Shown: piece by piece, positions 20,708 to 31,953 of the stretch
How the letters are laid out: each line of letters begins with the position of its first letter
How positions within the stretch are numbered: the first letter of the stretch is position 1
DNA from: Gonapodya prolifera JEL478
Taxonomy: Eukaryota > Monoblepharomycota > Monoblepharidomycetes > Monoblepharidales > Gonapodyaceae
Direction of reading: 5' to 3'
DNA: 64,000 nucleotides
NCBI GenBank assembly: GCA_001574975.1
Contig: KQ965807.1
Location: forward strand, 172,474-236,473
Made by a program: the position numbers and the translations under genes
Notes under the pieces: generated by a model
What the model saw: the letters and a program-made list of their open reading frames with translations, nothing else
What the model was told of the DNA's origin: nothing
The model's database searches: none

Positions 20708-23013
20708 TCACGCAAACTTCCCAATCGTAGCCATAACCGCCACCCCAGCATACAACAGCGCAAACGCGACGATCTTCTTCCACACGGGCGATGCGTGGAA
20801 TTTGGCGTTGGAAGTGATGTTGACGTGGAGCAGGTTCACGAGCGAGTCGTAGATCAGCACGCCCGCAGAGACGGCGTCCAGGATGCCCTGCGCGGTGTGG
20901 AGTTGGGTGGGGAGATGGGGAGGGAGTGTGAGTTGTGTGGTGGGGCGAAAGGAACGGAGGAGCAAGGGAAGGGAAGGGAACGTACCTGAGTGAGCAAAGC
21001 CGCGGGAGAGTTGGGGTTATAAGCCTCGTTGAGGGCGATCCCGACCGCGACGCCGAGCGGGGTTATGATCGTGTACAGGCACACCATAATAATCGCCGGG
21101 GCTATATCGTGCGGGGGAGGGGGGGGGGGGGGGGTGTCAATGTCAAGGTCAATGTCCCATCTTCATGACTTCAACGAATTAAGCACAACCCACCCCTACT
21201 CGTAAACTTCGCATCCAGCAACGTGGCGCTCAGGGCCATACCCTCGAAGAACTGGTGGAACGCCAGCGCGAACATGAGCGCGCGAAGTTCGGCCCCGCGG
21301 GACGTGCCCAGGACCAGACCGACGAAGAAGGAGTGCGAGGCGATTCCGGTTTCCAGGAGGTATACGCTGCGGGAGCGCGNNNNNNNNNNNNNNNNNNNNN
21401 NNNNNNNNNNNNNNNNNNNNNNNNNNNNNNNNNNNNNNNNNNNNNNNNNNNNNTGGGGGGGAAGTATGGTGTGAGAGGTGCGGAAAAGGAATAGGTGAGA
21501 CGGAGAAGGAAAACAGAAGAACGACTCTCCAACCCACGTAACCTGCTTCTTCCTCAACCTCCCCGCCACATCTCCACCGGCAAACAGCGCGTCCCTCAAA
21601 TGCCCGTGCCCGTCGTCTTCTTCGTGGAATGGGTGAGTGTGCGGTTGGTCTTTCGGGACGAAGGGGAGCGCGGGGGTCGATTCGTTGCGGGTGTGCGGGT
21701 GGGCTTGGGCGTTGGTGTGGGGGAAGGAGGTGGAGGAAGGGGGAGGGGGAAGGAGCTGGTTGTGAGGGGAGTGGGAGTGCGCGTGCCCGTTGATGTGGGC
21801 GTGCTCGGAGGGAAGTGTGAGTTCGGACGCTCCGTCGCGATCCTGGCGTTCCAGGTCCTCCTCATGGTCGTGTGTGTGTGCGTGTGCGTGTTCGTGTGCG
21901 TGGTCGGTATGGTTGTGAGGATGTGTTTTGGCGGGTGTTAATGAGGCATTAATATCTCCGTTGGTCACTGTCGCGGAGGTGGGGGAAGGCGGAGACGGAG
22001 AAGCGGAGGATTTGGTGGATTGGAGGAACCCCAACGCAACCGTCTGGATACCCTGTGTGGGACATCGCCAGGTGAGTTTCTCGCCCCGAATACTCTCCCA
22101 AACTTTCAAATGCCTTGCCTTGAACATAGCGAGGAACTCACCTGGGTCAAGAGCATCCCCACGAGCGCAAAAACGCCCGTGAACGCCGTATAGTCTGTGC
22201 TCCATATCGGGGGTAGGCATGGGCTGGTCAGGAGGGTGTATGCCGGGAGGAGCATGTGGATGACGCCTGGGCACGTTGGGGGTCGTGTAAGGGGAGGTGG
22301 GGATAAGAACACCAGAAGCAGGAGCAGGAGCAGGAGCAAGTGGGGACGTACCGGTCGTGAGGATGATCCCCGTCCCGAAATTCCTAATCCCGTCAAACAC
22401 AAAGTCGGTGAATTTGCCGGCTAGGTTGTAGCGTTGGAGGATGATGGGGATGAGTGTTCCTGAGAGGGATATTGCGATCTGGGCACGCAGGTAGGTCACA
22501 CGGATGGACGGTGCGTGAGCAACAGGTTGCGCCGTGACACTGTGAGGGAGAGAGACACACCTGGATGAAAATAGCGGCGATGTGGAGGCTGAGTTCCCTG
22601 TCCTCGCTGAAGTCGGGCGCGCATGGGTCGGCCATGAACGGGCCAAGCGAGGGTCCGTCTTTGGGGAGAGAAGAGTGTAAGGAGGGGATAGGAGGGTGGA
22701 AGGTGAGTTGGGAGTAGCAGTTGTGCAGCGCAGGAAGTGAAGAAGATAGGGTCCGAGGTTGACACGACGCATTTTCATTTCGTAATGCTCGGGCTTACGA
22801 CGGTGTAAGCTCGGGGCCATCCGATGTTCTCCCTCAGTCGCTCGGATATGCCTCTTTGCCCACTCGCACGCCCTTCCAGGCCCAGCTGAACTGCCAGACC
22901 TCCCCGCCTCGAGAAAGCAAAACCTACGCACCATCTCCACCCGCCCCCTGCGCTCTCACAGATCCCGCAGCCGCCAGCGATGCGACAACGACGACGTTCT
23001 GAAATCGTGACAT
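20708..23013 (-). CDS. ZIP family zinc/iron transporter
   Basis: This should bring zinc or a similar metal into the cytosol. Exons that fit in phase are 22932-23013, 22561-22658, 22352-22478, 22142-22266 and 21543-22052, then sequence around the N gap, then exons at about 21.2, 21.0 and 20.7-20.9 kb. The first exon encodes MSRFQNVVVVASLAAAGSVRAQ, a likely signal peptide, and joins through a 273-base intron to SEDRELSLHIAAIFIQ. TM1-3 follow. A long cytosolic loop of about 110 residues is packed with His-x-His (HAHEHAHAHTHDHEED), a usual ZIP metal-sensing feature. The ZIP signature HQFFEGMAL is present, as are ASHSFFVGLVLG and ITPLGVAVGIAL. It ends GVAVMATIGKFA. The N gap may hide part of TM4. 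Confidence 0.92.
21380..21453. other. Assembly gap (74 N)
   Basis: All bases are N. The gap falls at the boundary between the His-rich loop exon and the next exon of the ZIP transporter, so that splice acceptor cannot be placed. Confidence 1.
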
Positions 23014-23389
23014 TGCTGCGCGGGTCTTGGACTGCATAGGTTGGAGGGGGATGGGAGGGGTTGGGTTTTGAGAGCGGATGCCAGACCTTGAGTGGGTACC
23101 CCCGTGGCCACCCAAGTTCACCGCAGTGCACGGTGATGGGTCAAAGCATATTGTAATCGTTCGAATAAGCGAATATTATGTAGCATTAGTTTTGGGGTAG
23201 CGCTGCGCGTCATTTCGACGTAGCTGTCCCATCACCTGCGATTCGACTAGTAGTTCTGATAAACGCTTTCCGGAATTTTGAGCACTTGACAGTCTTGTGT
23301 TGCTACACTCGAGATGTTTGGAAATGCTGCGGTTGGGGGTTTGCTGCGGTCACGCTCTGCTCCATTGCAAACGATCGGACAGCACAGAA
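23014..23389. other. Divergent intergenic region (ZIP minus, ankyrin plus)
   Basis: This region separates two divergent starts and probably holds both promoters. No element is recognised. Confidence 0.45.
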
Positions 23390-24466
23390 TGGCCGGCCAA
23401 GGGGATCTACAGGTGAGCGTCTCGCCCTCCCCTCTCTCTCGGCACTCTCACACTCCCTCCGCCCGCCATCTTCCTCCCACTCCGTCCCTCTTCCTCTTCC
23501 CTCAACGCCGCACCGTCCCTGCGCCGCACCAGAGCTTCTTCGCCGCAATCAAGCAGGGAGACTCGAAAGAAGGTTAGCGCACTCGACGCTGCGTGGCTGC
23601 CGTACGGCGTACCGGCCGGCCTCTGCCATCTGACTCAATGAACAATGAATGCGAATGTGAAATTAGTCCGACGACTGCTCGAGGTCGACAAGTCCGTCAC
23701 GTCCATGCGAACGAAAGACGCCGCCGCAAAGTACGAGCCGGACGTCGAGATGGACGCTTTCAAGTTTCTTGTGAGCGCCGGTGTGGAAGACGGGGGGATT
23801 GTCGGGAACTTGACGCTGATTCGATGTCGTCGCAGGGAGCGTACATCGGAAGCATAAATGGACTCCAACTCGCCCTATTTACGGGCCACGACGACATCGC
23901 GAGGGATATTATCGACGCTACGTTTCAGGACGAAATCGACTCTGCGTATGGGGTGAGTCGGTCGTCCAGTACTCACCCTCTCGCCCGGTTCATCACCCCA
24001 CGCTTCCCCCCCCCCTTTCCCCGCTTCCAACTCGCGACTCCAGGGCGGAAACACAGCACTCCACTTAGGTACCGTACCACTTACCCAACTCTCCTAACGT
24101 CTCCCATCCGGCCACACTCACCTTTCTCTCTCTTCTTCTTGACTTTACCCATCAATACGCGACCCCTCCCACTTCCTCGCTCCCATATCCTAACTGCACT
24201 CTCTCTCATTCTCCTTGACGTTCCGCTGTATCGACATCCAGCCGCCCTCCTCGGCGCAGAAGAACTCGTCGCAGCCCTGCTTACACGCGGCGCCTCTAAG
24301 ACGACAAAGAACAATAAGGGGTTCACGCCTGTTGATGTTGGGGAGTGCGTTGTGTCGTTCCTGCTTCCCAGACACCTGTTCACTCACCGACACAACGCAT
24401 CTTAACCCACTTAATTACGTACGGCATAGTGACGACTCCATGCGCCAGATCTTCTCCCAGCACTAG
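23390..24466 (+). CDS. Ankyrin repeat protein
   Basis: The Met at 23390 opens MAGQGDLQ and splices to SFFAAIKQGDSKE. Then come NVKLVRRLLEVDKSV with MRTKDAAAKYEPDVEMDAFK, next GAYIGSINGLQLALFTGHDD with IARDIIDATF, next GGNTALHLG, next LGAEELVAALLTRGASKTTK with NNKGFTPVDVG, and a last exon DDSMRQIFSQH ending at 24466. GNTALHL, LLTRGA and KGFTPVD are ankyrin consensus positions; there are about three to four repeats. It should be a small cytosolic protein-binding protein. The splice joining the second exon to NVKLVRRLL (about 23575-23690) is not clean, so either that intron uses an odd acceptor or translation starts at 23645. The specific function is unknown. Confidence 0.75.
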
Positions 24467-25350
24467 CCTTCCACCCACCCGCCCCCGAGCGGCGAGCTCG
24501 ACACTCGCCACCCGTGAACGTGCACGTGCACAAGTGCGTCCGGGTCGTGCGAACAAGCTTAGGTCTTAGCGATCATATTTGATTTCATTCTTTTAATATA
24601 GATGTGAAAAAGAGCTTTGGGGTGAAGTAAAGAAACGAAGGGGGAAAAGGCGGAGGGAACAAAGCTGCTAGCAGTGCTCCGGATGACACAAACGAAGGCC
24701 AGTTACATCGTCTCTCGCCTCCGCAGGGGACCAAATAACAAGCGTCAGTGCTCCGCTCCGACACTTGCTCCTTCTCTTCCGTGATCTCCCAAATTTTCAA
24801 CCACTCCCTCACACTACTGCTCCCTCAACCATCCCAACTCGCCCTCCTTCACATCGTCCACCATTGGACACACATAGGCTCCGTCATTAAAATATTAACG
24901 TAATTGCTCGCCGTCGTGAGCGCAATCGGGACGGACATGTCAAAAGACGGTGAATGTAATTGATTGAGTCACGAGTGTAGTGTAGGGGAGGTTTGACGAG
25001 GCTGCGAATGCATACACGCTATTGTCGCCCGGGAAATCCTTTCAACAGACAGCTGACGGTGCTTGCGTGGGATCCTGTGCAAGAGCGTGCCCTTGCGCGT
25101 CGAAATTGGAAACTGTGGGTACCAAGACATACGTGGATTGAATCCGATTCTTTGAAATCGTATGCGATGACATCACCGAGGACACTTTGGGTCATCTGAG
25201 TCATCCTGATACGTCAAAAGTGTTCTATAAAACGTGAAAAATTAAGCGTGGGTGTCCGACCGCACTGGGGTGTGCTGATTTCTAGTGCTCTACACGCTAG
25301 AGACAGAAACATTGCTTTCGACATGTTAGGATTGCCAAGTCTGCGCGATT
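24467..25350. other. Intergenic, nothing recognised
   Basis: Only short open frames without family features occur on either strand. It includes the 3' region of the ankyrin gene. Confidence 0.4.
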
Positions 25351-25732
25351 ATGTCATTTGCTTCCGAAAAATCGGTTTCGACCGTGTTATATGATGCTGA
25401 GGAGACGGCGTTAACCCACCTATTGCTTGAATGGAATCAAGGCAGGCAAGGCATGATTGTAATGGGGCGTGGTGATTTCGCACACGTTCTACAGGTGACA
25501 GTCTGCGCTGAGGCGGATTGTCAACACCGCGAGAGCAGGCTTCCACCCTTCACCTAGTGACGTCAAAAGAACAACACTTATTTGACGTATAGAGATGGGA
25601 GGCGAGCTGCTCTTCGTCATAATGCCGTTCACGTGTGCCGTTCAGCTCGCGTTGAAGGCTCGGAAGTTTAATTTGACGGGTGTCATCGACCGCGTGAACA
25701 AGTGGGGATCAGAGTTCCAACTCAGACGTTGA
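25351..25732 (+). CDS. Possible small two-exon gene, unknown function
   Basis: Exon 25351-25494 (MSFASEKSVSTVLYDAEETA, then LTHLLLEWNQGRQGMIVMGR) can splice by a GT-AG intron of 100 bases to exon 25595-25732 (MGGELLFVIMPFTCAVQLAL, then KARKFNLTGVIDRVNKW). The product would be 93 residues. The composition looks protein-like, with alternating hydrophobic positions, but I recognise no family. The acceptor is a GAG and the start is not secured. An overlapping frame from 25323 (MLGLPSLRDYVICFRKIGFD) looks equally protein-like, so the true model may differ. Treat as a candidate only. Confidence 0.3.
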
Positions 25733-26772
25733 GCAGAGGAGTTGCAAGAAGTGAAAAGGCACCGTGTGGGAAATCTCACAAATAATAAGGGAAAATGACG
25801 ACTATGATTGGTGTTTTCTGCAGAATTTAGGACTGGTATTTTCTATGCGTAGGGATCGTGGGATCGTGATAGACTGATTGTAGTTGCTCGAATATTTGAT
25901 TGGCATGCTGCGGCATTGTCCTTTTATCTTGATGTAGGTGGACAGCACTGAAACTTAACACGTGAACACGAGGCAGATTTCTCGGTTGCGTGGTGCGAGA
26001 GTGCAGGGCGAATGTCACCGCGCGTAAAAACACCAAGTGATTGATTTCAACATTTTATACACGTGAAAGAAAAGAAGAAAAACCCAAAGCTGAGTCGAAA
26101 ATACCGGCGTAGTACTGGCTCCTGCCAACCCGCAATGTGCTGCGGAAACCCCTCCACGTACGGCGCGGCTCGTCTTGAAACCAACGGCAGAAAAACGTGC
26201 TTCCCTGGTCGGACCCAAAACTCCAACGGCGCCTGCGCCTTCTGTTCTACTCTTACGCTTCATAAAGCAGTACTGTCCGTCCATAAGACCAAAAACAAAA
26301 AGGAAAGGGGAAAGGAAAAGAGGAAAAGAGCCGAACTCTGGGTTGGGATCCGGTGGGGTGAGAGGGTCCAGCGCCTGCGCCGTACGCCATCCGTGGCTGT
26401 GCTAAGATGGGCCGCGACCAGCTCGTGGCTTCCATCGCCCGTCCAGGTGTTCGTGTTCGATGGTGTAAAAAGAAGGGTAGAAAAGCGCTCGCTCAAAGGC
26501 GACAAGAAAGGTGGAGTTTTCGCGTGCGTCTGATGAACTGCCCGCTGCGTGGTGCGGCGCTTATCGAAGTGTGGATGTCAAAACGGATATCGTCCGTGGA
26601 AAGAAATCGAAGAAGATGTCAAAAGGAAGTCGCTCTCTCTCTCTCTCTCGCTGTCTCGTGTGGTCCAAATCCGCCAAAAATGGAAAGTCTCTGTTCGTGG
26701 TCCCATCGTCAAAAGCTTGTGGGTTCTCTCGCTCGGTTCCTCGACTTAGTGTTGGGATCCATCTCTCCCCGA
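25733..26772. other. Intergenic / 3' flank of the Mei2-like gene
   Basis: It contains a (CT)n run at about 26634-26650 and purine-rich tracts around 26290-26330. Open frames here are unconvincing. Part may be the 3' UTR of the minus-strand gene ending at 26773. Confidence 0.4.
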
Positions 26773-29700
26773 TCACCACTCAGGCCTCGACGCGAAAACG
26801 GGCCCCGTTCCTGAAATCCCAAGCGAGCTAAACTGGTTGCTCAGCTCTCCAAACATTCCTCCGTCCGAAACGCGTCTTGCTGCAGCCAATGCCAACATCG
26901 CCCTGTCCTCCTCCTGTGCCGCAAGGTACCCAAACAGCGGACCCGACTGGTCGCCGAAATCATGCATTGACTCGCGGATCGACCCGTACGCAGAGTCCCT
27001 TGAGTATGTCGATTCACGCGACCCGGCCGCGAGACTGGCTGCAGCGTTGGGGCTTTTGCGTAGAAGGATGGTTGGTGGGGGGAAGGGAGCCTCATTTCCG
27101 CGAAGTGGTCCCGAATGGTGGAAGAGTTTGGGGCGGTATGTGGGGTCCTCCAGCATGACACTGTACAATAGAGTATGTTGAGAAACTTGGTGAATAATGT
27201 GCGAGTTTGGCCGACGTACCTGGAGTTTCGGAACTTTTCGATCAGCGCCGTCTTCCCCTGAATGTTGGCGTAACTAAGCGTGCAGATCTTGTCGCTACAC
27301 GACGAAATCCATGATGGTTATCGACTAACAAAAAAGCACCGGGTCAGCCACACTTACGAGTTAAACTTGCTCCACTTCCTTCCGACAACCTTGTGCGCGA
27401 AAGATACGATGGAAGCGGGCTCGATGAAGTCTGAGAAAGCAAAGTTTGAGATATCGTAACAGGAAGACCGTTCAGAGGCGCAGACACGCACTAATGAATG
27501 CATATCCGACGTTGCACTGATTCTTGAAATCGATGCGGAGGTACAAGAAGTCATAATGTCCGCGATGCGTCTCGTCCACAAAGTCGATCAGCATCTGCTG
27601 CGAGTACTTGTTGGGGATGTTGCGGATCATGCAGGTGGTTCTACCATGGCAAACTTGGAGTCAGCAATCAACGACGAACAGATACGAAGCTCCGTGAGCT
27701 CACCTCTTGTCCAATCCCATCATGACACGCCACAAGTTGATCTCGTTGGCCTTTGGAATCATCCGCGGGCCAGGGGTAGGGTTCTCCGCGCACCCTTTCG
27801 GTCCACCACGGCGCGGGAACTCGTGAAGGGTGGCTCCAGAGAACGGGACGGCGCCAAGCATCGAGCGGTGGTCATTCTCTGGTGCAGAAAGGTACCCAGA
27901 CTGGTCGACCGGGGCTCCCAGACTCGTGGATCCTTGAGGCTCCGGACCATAATCGCTCACGGCCGAGACGTGGCTGAGCGGCCTTGCGCTTCGGAGGGGT
28001 CCGGAAAGGTACGCAGAGATCTCGCCAAGATCCTCGACTTGGGGTGGGGGAATGCCGAGCAGAGCAGGAGACCCGACACGGGTGGAGCCGGCTGTCGTCC
28101 CGGGAATCGTATCCGGGGTTGGAGAAGGGTCCCCTTCACGGTCAGAGTACGAGGGTGACGATCCCGAGGGAGGATCGTCCGGAACGGGAAGCGATCTGCG
28201 TTGTGGTGAGTTCGCAGCTGAGGTGGCGCCCGAACCTCCACCGTGGCGACGTCGGAGCTCCTCGTAGTCGGAGAAGGACAAAACGGCCCTCGCGGATGCG
28301 GGTGGGCGAAGATGATTCGGCATTGGGGAAGCGATCGGGGTGGAGCTGGCGGGGGTCCCTTGCTGAGACGACCCTGGAGTGGCTGAAGGTGCGTCGGCAT
28401 CTGAGAGGTTGGGTGCGACGAGGGAAACTTCGTAGTGTATCCCCTGATAAACCATTAGTTAGCAACGCGTTTCGACTATGCGTTCGAAGGAAAGAATTAC
28501 CTCGACTTCGACACCTCCGACACTCGAACATTCGTCGGCGCATCTCCGGGCAGCACGCACGTCCCAGAATTCAGTACATACTCCTGAAGGAACTTGGAAC
28601 ACTCGGCGCAAAGGGCCAAAGGCCGAGCAGACGTTCTTGAAAGGTACAAGAGACTGGATCAGATCGGTCGTTTTAGCGAAGGCCACTTTGGCTGCTCACC
28701 TGGAGCCCCTTCACGGGATTATTGCCACCCATCCCGTCGACCTTCAAGAACCACACGAGGCCCTTATTCCCAATGATATCCTCCACCTCCTGCGCGTCCA
28801 CCGTTCCGAACACCGCCACGGCCCTCTCGTCGACAAACCGGGCCATGAGTGGCTGACCTCCAGGTTGCATGTCGCGGAGCTTGAGCAAGGCAGATTGCGC
28901 GCATCGAAGATCGTGGAAGCAGAGGAATGCGGTGGTGGGTGGGTGGGTTGGGCGGTAGAGGCGGCGGATGGTGGTGTGGGGCTGTAAAAAGAGGGCATTT
29001 CAGCCACACTTCAATTGAGGGAAATATGTCCTGCCTTTATCAAGCAGATGGGCAACTTCTGCAGCCAGAATTCAATACCGACCTCGAACACTTTCCAGAG
29101 CCCAGCGGTGGATACCCATGCCGGAAGGTTCTCAACCAGGACTACTCTTGCAGGTTTTTGCATTCTCTCGATGTCGACGTCGGCGGGGAACGCATCCTGA
29201 GGGACTCCGACCATTCCTCCTGCATTCGCATATCCTCTCCCGCTACCTCCGCCCATTCCTGGATCGGCCGGGTGCGACGAGTGGCGAGTGACAATGGGGG
29301 CGCCAGGAGCACGGTCGAACGCATCCGAGTGGGACTGGGATGGGGGACTCAATGTTTGGGGGATTGGTTCGCCTCCGGGGAACGGGGACCACGAGGTGCG
29401 ATACTGTCCTCGGGTATCTGCGGGTTCGGACCAGTTGGAGTTGACGCTCGCTGGGTTATTCTGGAAGTGAATGTCACGTGCTTAGAAAGCTGCGTGCAAT
29501 TTCAAGATCGTGAGCCTGACACTCACGGCAGCTTTGCTTTGACCCTCGGCGTCGCCCCGATTCCCAGCGAAGGGATCTGACCAGAGGTCCCTCTAATAGC
29601 GCAATACGAATAATCGCGTGCGTTGTGTCAGTGGCAAGAAGAGAGGGATCACCCATTACAATCCCGAGTTTGGACTTTTTTTGCGCGACGCACAACGTAG

Positions 29701-30146
29701 ACGCCCACGTTCTTTTGGGGCTGTATCGAAACTCTCCCACACAGGGGAATTCTCCTTCGAAGGCGTTCAAGAATGTTGCGAAAAGGCGAAAACCCATCGA
29801 AGCTTCCGCATCCTTCCATAACCACCCTGCGTGAGTCAAACTCGTTTCCCCAACCGACGGCCGTCCAGTTCCCATTTGGCAAGGACGCCTCCATGGAAAA
29901 AGAGTTTCACGCTTTCTCGGCCCCACTTGCAGATGTGAATCTCTCTCCGCGGTTCCATGCCGCCAAACAGAACTCGAAGGACACCCGCCAAGGCTCGGGC
30001 ACACTCACCAGATTTCTCCCTCTGCCCGATCCCACCATACCCCCCTGCGCAGTGGGCGAGTACTGGCCATCCTGAGCGTCCCCCCGCCCGTCTACGTCCG
30101 CGCTGCCCTTGAACATGTTGAGAGTGGAGCGGAACATTGAAGCCAT
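26773..30146 (-). CDS. Mei2-like RNA-binding protein
   Basis: Mei2-type proteins bind RNA through three RRMs and in fission yeast drive entry into meiosis. The diagnostic C-terminal RRM is spread over exons 27492-27640, 27358-27430, 27220-27294 and up to 27160. It reads [20 protein letters not shown], then [20 protein letters not shown], then [20 protein letters not shown] and [15 protein letters not shown]. This matches the Mei2 signature in every block. Upstream, two degenerate RRMs can be seen: [17 protein letters not shown] (about 29.1 kb) with [16 protein letters not shown] (about 28.8 kb), and [18 protein letters not shown] (about 28.6 kb). Between RRM2 and RRM3 lies a Ser/Pro-rich linker of roughly 240 residues (27704-28443). 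The start at 30146 ([20 protein letters not shown]) is the best Met before a GT donor. The protein ends VFASRPEW. Confidence 0.88.
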
Positions 30147-30882
30147 CGCTGGAGGCCACGGAGAGTCCCGTGTGCTGCTCGAGTCGGAGTTGAGAAACCG
30201 CGGGTGCCCTTGCGTGGCTGAAGGGGAAACGTTTTTTGGTGGCGGTTTTGCCGTGTTTTGAAAGAGGATCACAACAAGCCTGCGCCCCAGCCTCCTCGCG
30301 CCCACGGGACCAAATCATTGGCGGGCTGAACAAAGAGGAAAATCGATATACACAAGTCGACATGATACAAAGCATTTCTGTGCGATGTTTTTTTGGGGGG
30401 GGTGTTTCCTGCACTTTCCCTGTCATTACAATTCTCTGATTGTCCAACTGGTTAAATTCGCAGATCTCATCTAGGGGTCATACACAATAAGCAAATCTCG
30501 GTATGTACCAGTTCCCAGAACACTAAGATCGCCATCGCCTGTTCTTCAGATCGAAGGAAAGGCTTCCTGATTTTTGAAAAGCAACGTGATGTATGATGAT
30601 ATTATGAAACTTTCTTTTCCTTATGTATACAACACCCTAATGGATTTATCGCGTTATTATGTCGAGGACAAATTACTACTTCAATGTAAGGCTCAATATC
30701 GTTATTATTGTGTTTGGTAAGAGTTTGTACACCAAACCCTCACATTGTCTCCACTCAGCGACCTTCTGTCTTCAAAAATCTTCTTCGGAGTCGCCACTCA
30801 TATCGCTCTTATCGCTCTTATCGCGACTCTCGCCGCTTTCCGGAATCAACCAGTGAGGGTATCTCTGAGTGACACAACAGCG
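30147..30882. other. Divergent intergenic region (Mei2-like minus, MsrA plus)
   Basis: About 740 bases, AT-rich in the middle (30480-30720), probably with both promoters. I see no gene. Confidence 0.45.
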
Positions 30883-31830
30883 ATGGCAGCCACCGCGAAA
30901 GCCACTTTCGGTGCCGGTGAGTGATGGATGGAATTCGATGCTGGGTGAAGCCCGTTCACTGACTTTGTTCACCTTGGATTGTTGCCGAAATGTTCACCCT
31001 TCCGGTTTCGTGCCGAATCGAATCGGTCGAGCGCACAGGATGCTTCTGGGGCACGGAGAAGTTTTTTAGGAAAGAGTACGGTGACGGAATTGTGAACGCA
31101 GGTAACGTTTGACCCCTCGTGTCCCTCGCGTAGGGTGGAGTGCTTAGACTGACGACGCGAACATCTGAAGTTGTCGGCTACACTGGAGGTCACGCTCAAA
31201 ATCCGACCTATAAGCAAGTTTGCACTGGTACGACAGGGCATGCCGAGGCGCTCGAGATCGAATACCGCCCGGAGAAAGTCAAGTACGAGGATCTTGTTCG
31301 ATTTTTCTTCAAGTTCCACGGTACGTCGCGAATGAAGAGCTCTCGATTCGTATCGTTTAACGGTGCGCGTGCTATTCAGACCCAACAACCCTGAACCGCC
31401 AAGGCAACGGTACTTAAGGTTGTTCGTCGTCCTTCCTCACACATGTTCTGAACCACCTCTGTCCCCAGATGTCGGCACCCAGTACCGTTCCGCCATATTC
31501 TACTGCAACCCCGAGCAACTCGAGATCGCGAAAGCCGTGACGGCCGAAATGCAGCCGCTGTGGAAGCGCCCCATCACCACCAGTTTCGAGCCCGCGGGAG
31601 TGTTTTGGCTCGCGGAGGATTACCACCAGAAGTGAGTTTATGGTGTTTTGGTGATGTGATGGCGGGCTGGAAGCCGAACAGTGGAGTACGATTTCCCGGA
31701 GTCGACGATAGAAAATGGTTTCAAACCTCTTGTTGAAGACCACGCTAACACCACACTCGACCACTCTAGGTACCTGGAGAAGAACCCTGCAGGGTACTGC
31801 AACCACTACGTCCGACCTCTCTCGAAATGA
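30883..31830 (+). CDS. msrA: Peptide methionine sulfoxide reductase A
   Basis: This enzyme reduces the S form of methionine sulfoxide in proteins and free Met, using thioredoxin. Exons are 30883-30916, 31039-31101, 31171-31320, 31380-31409, 31469-31631 and 31770-31830; all phases agree. Splicing of the first two completes the catalytic GCFWG motif (ATFGAG joined to CFWGTEKFF). VGYTGGHAQNPTYKQVC and GHAEALEIEY follow, then NRQGNDVGTQYRSAIFY and the C-terminal YCNHYVRPLSK. The product is about 165 residues, normal for fungal MsrA, with no targeting peptide. The catalytic Cys is the one in GCFWG. The gene is convergent with the KH-SAM gene, 123 bases between stop codons. Confidence 0.95.
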
Positions 31831-31953
31831 CAACCTTTCGATTCTGAGCACTGTTGCGCTGACTGGACCCGGGCCGGTTCTTCATGGAATTCTTGATTCG
31901 TGCTCTTTCATGTACTCATTTTTTCTATCACGGGAGACTATAAATACTCGTCA

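Noticed and set aside
21495-21941. 148-codon plus-strand frame rich in Val and Gly
   Set aside because: It is the reverse reading of the His-x-His loop of the ZIP transporter.
22932-23013. Independent small secreted protein MSRFQNVVVVASLAAAG
   Set aside because: It joins in phase through GT-AG ends to the ZIP transporter, so it is better explained as that gene's signal-peptide exon.
26063-26840. Open frames on the plus strand up to 156 codons
   Set aside because: They are Lys/Arg-rich low-complexity reading of purine tracts and a CT repeat, without family features.
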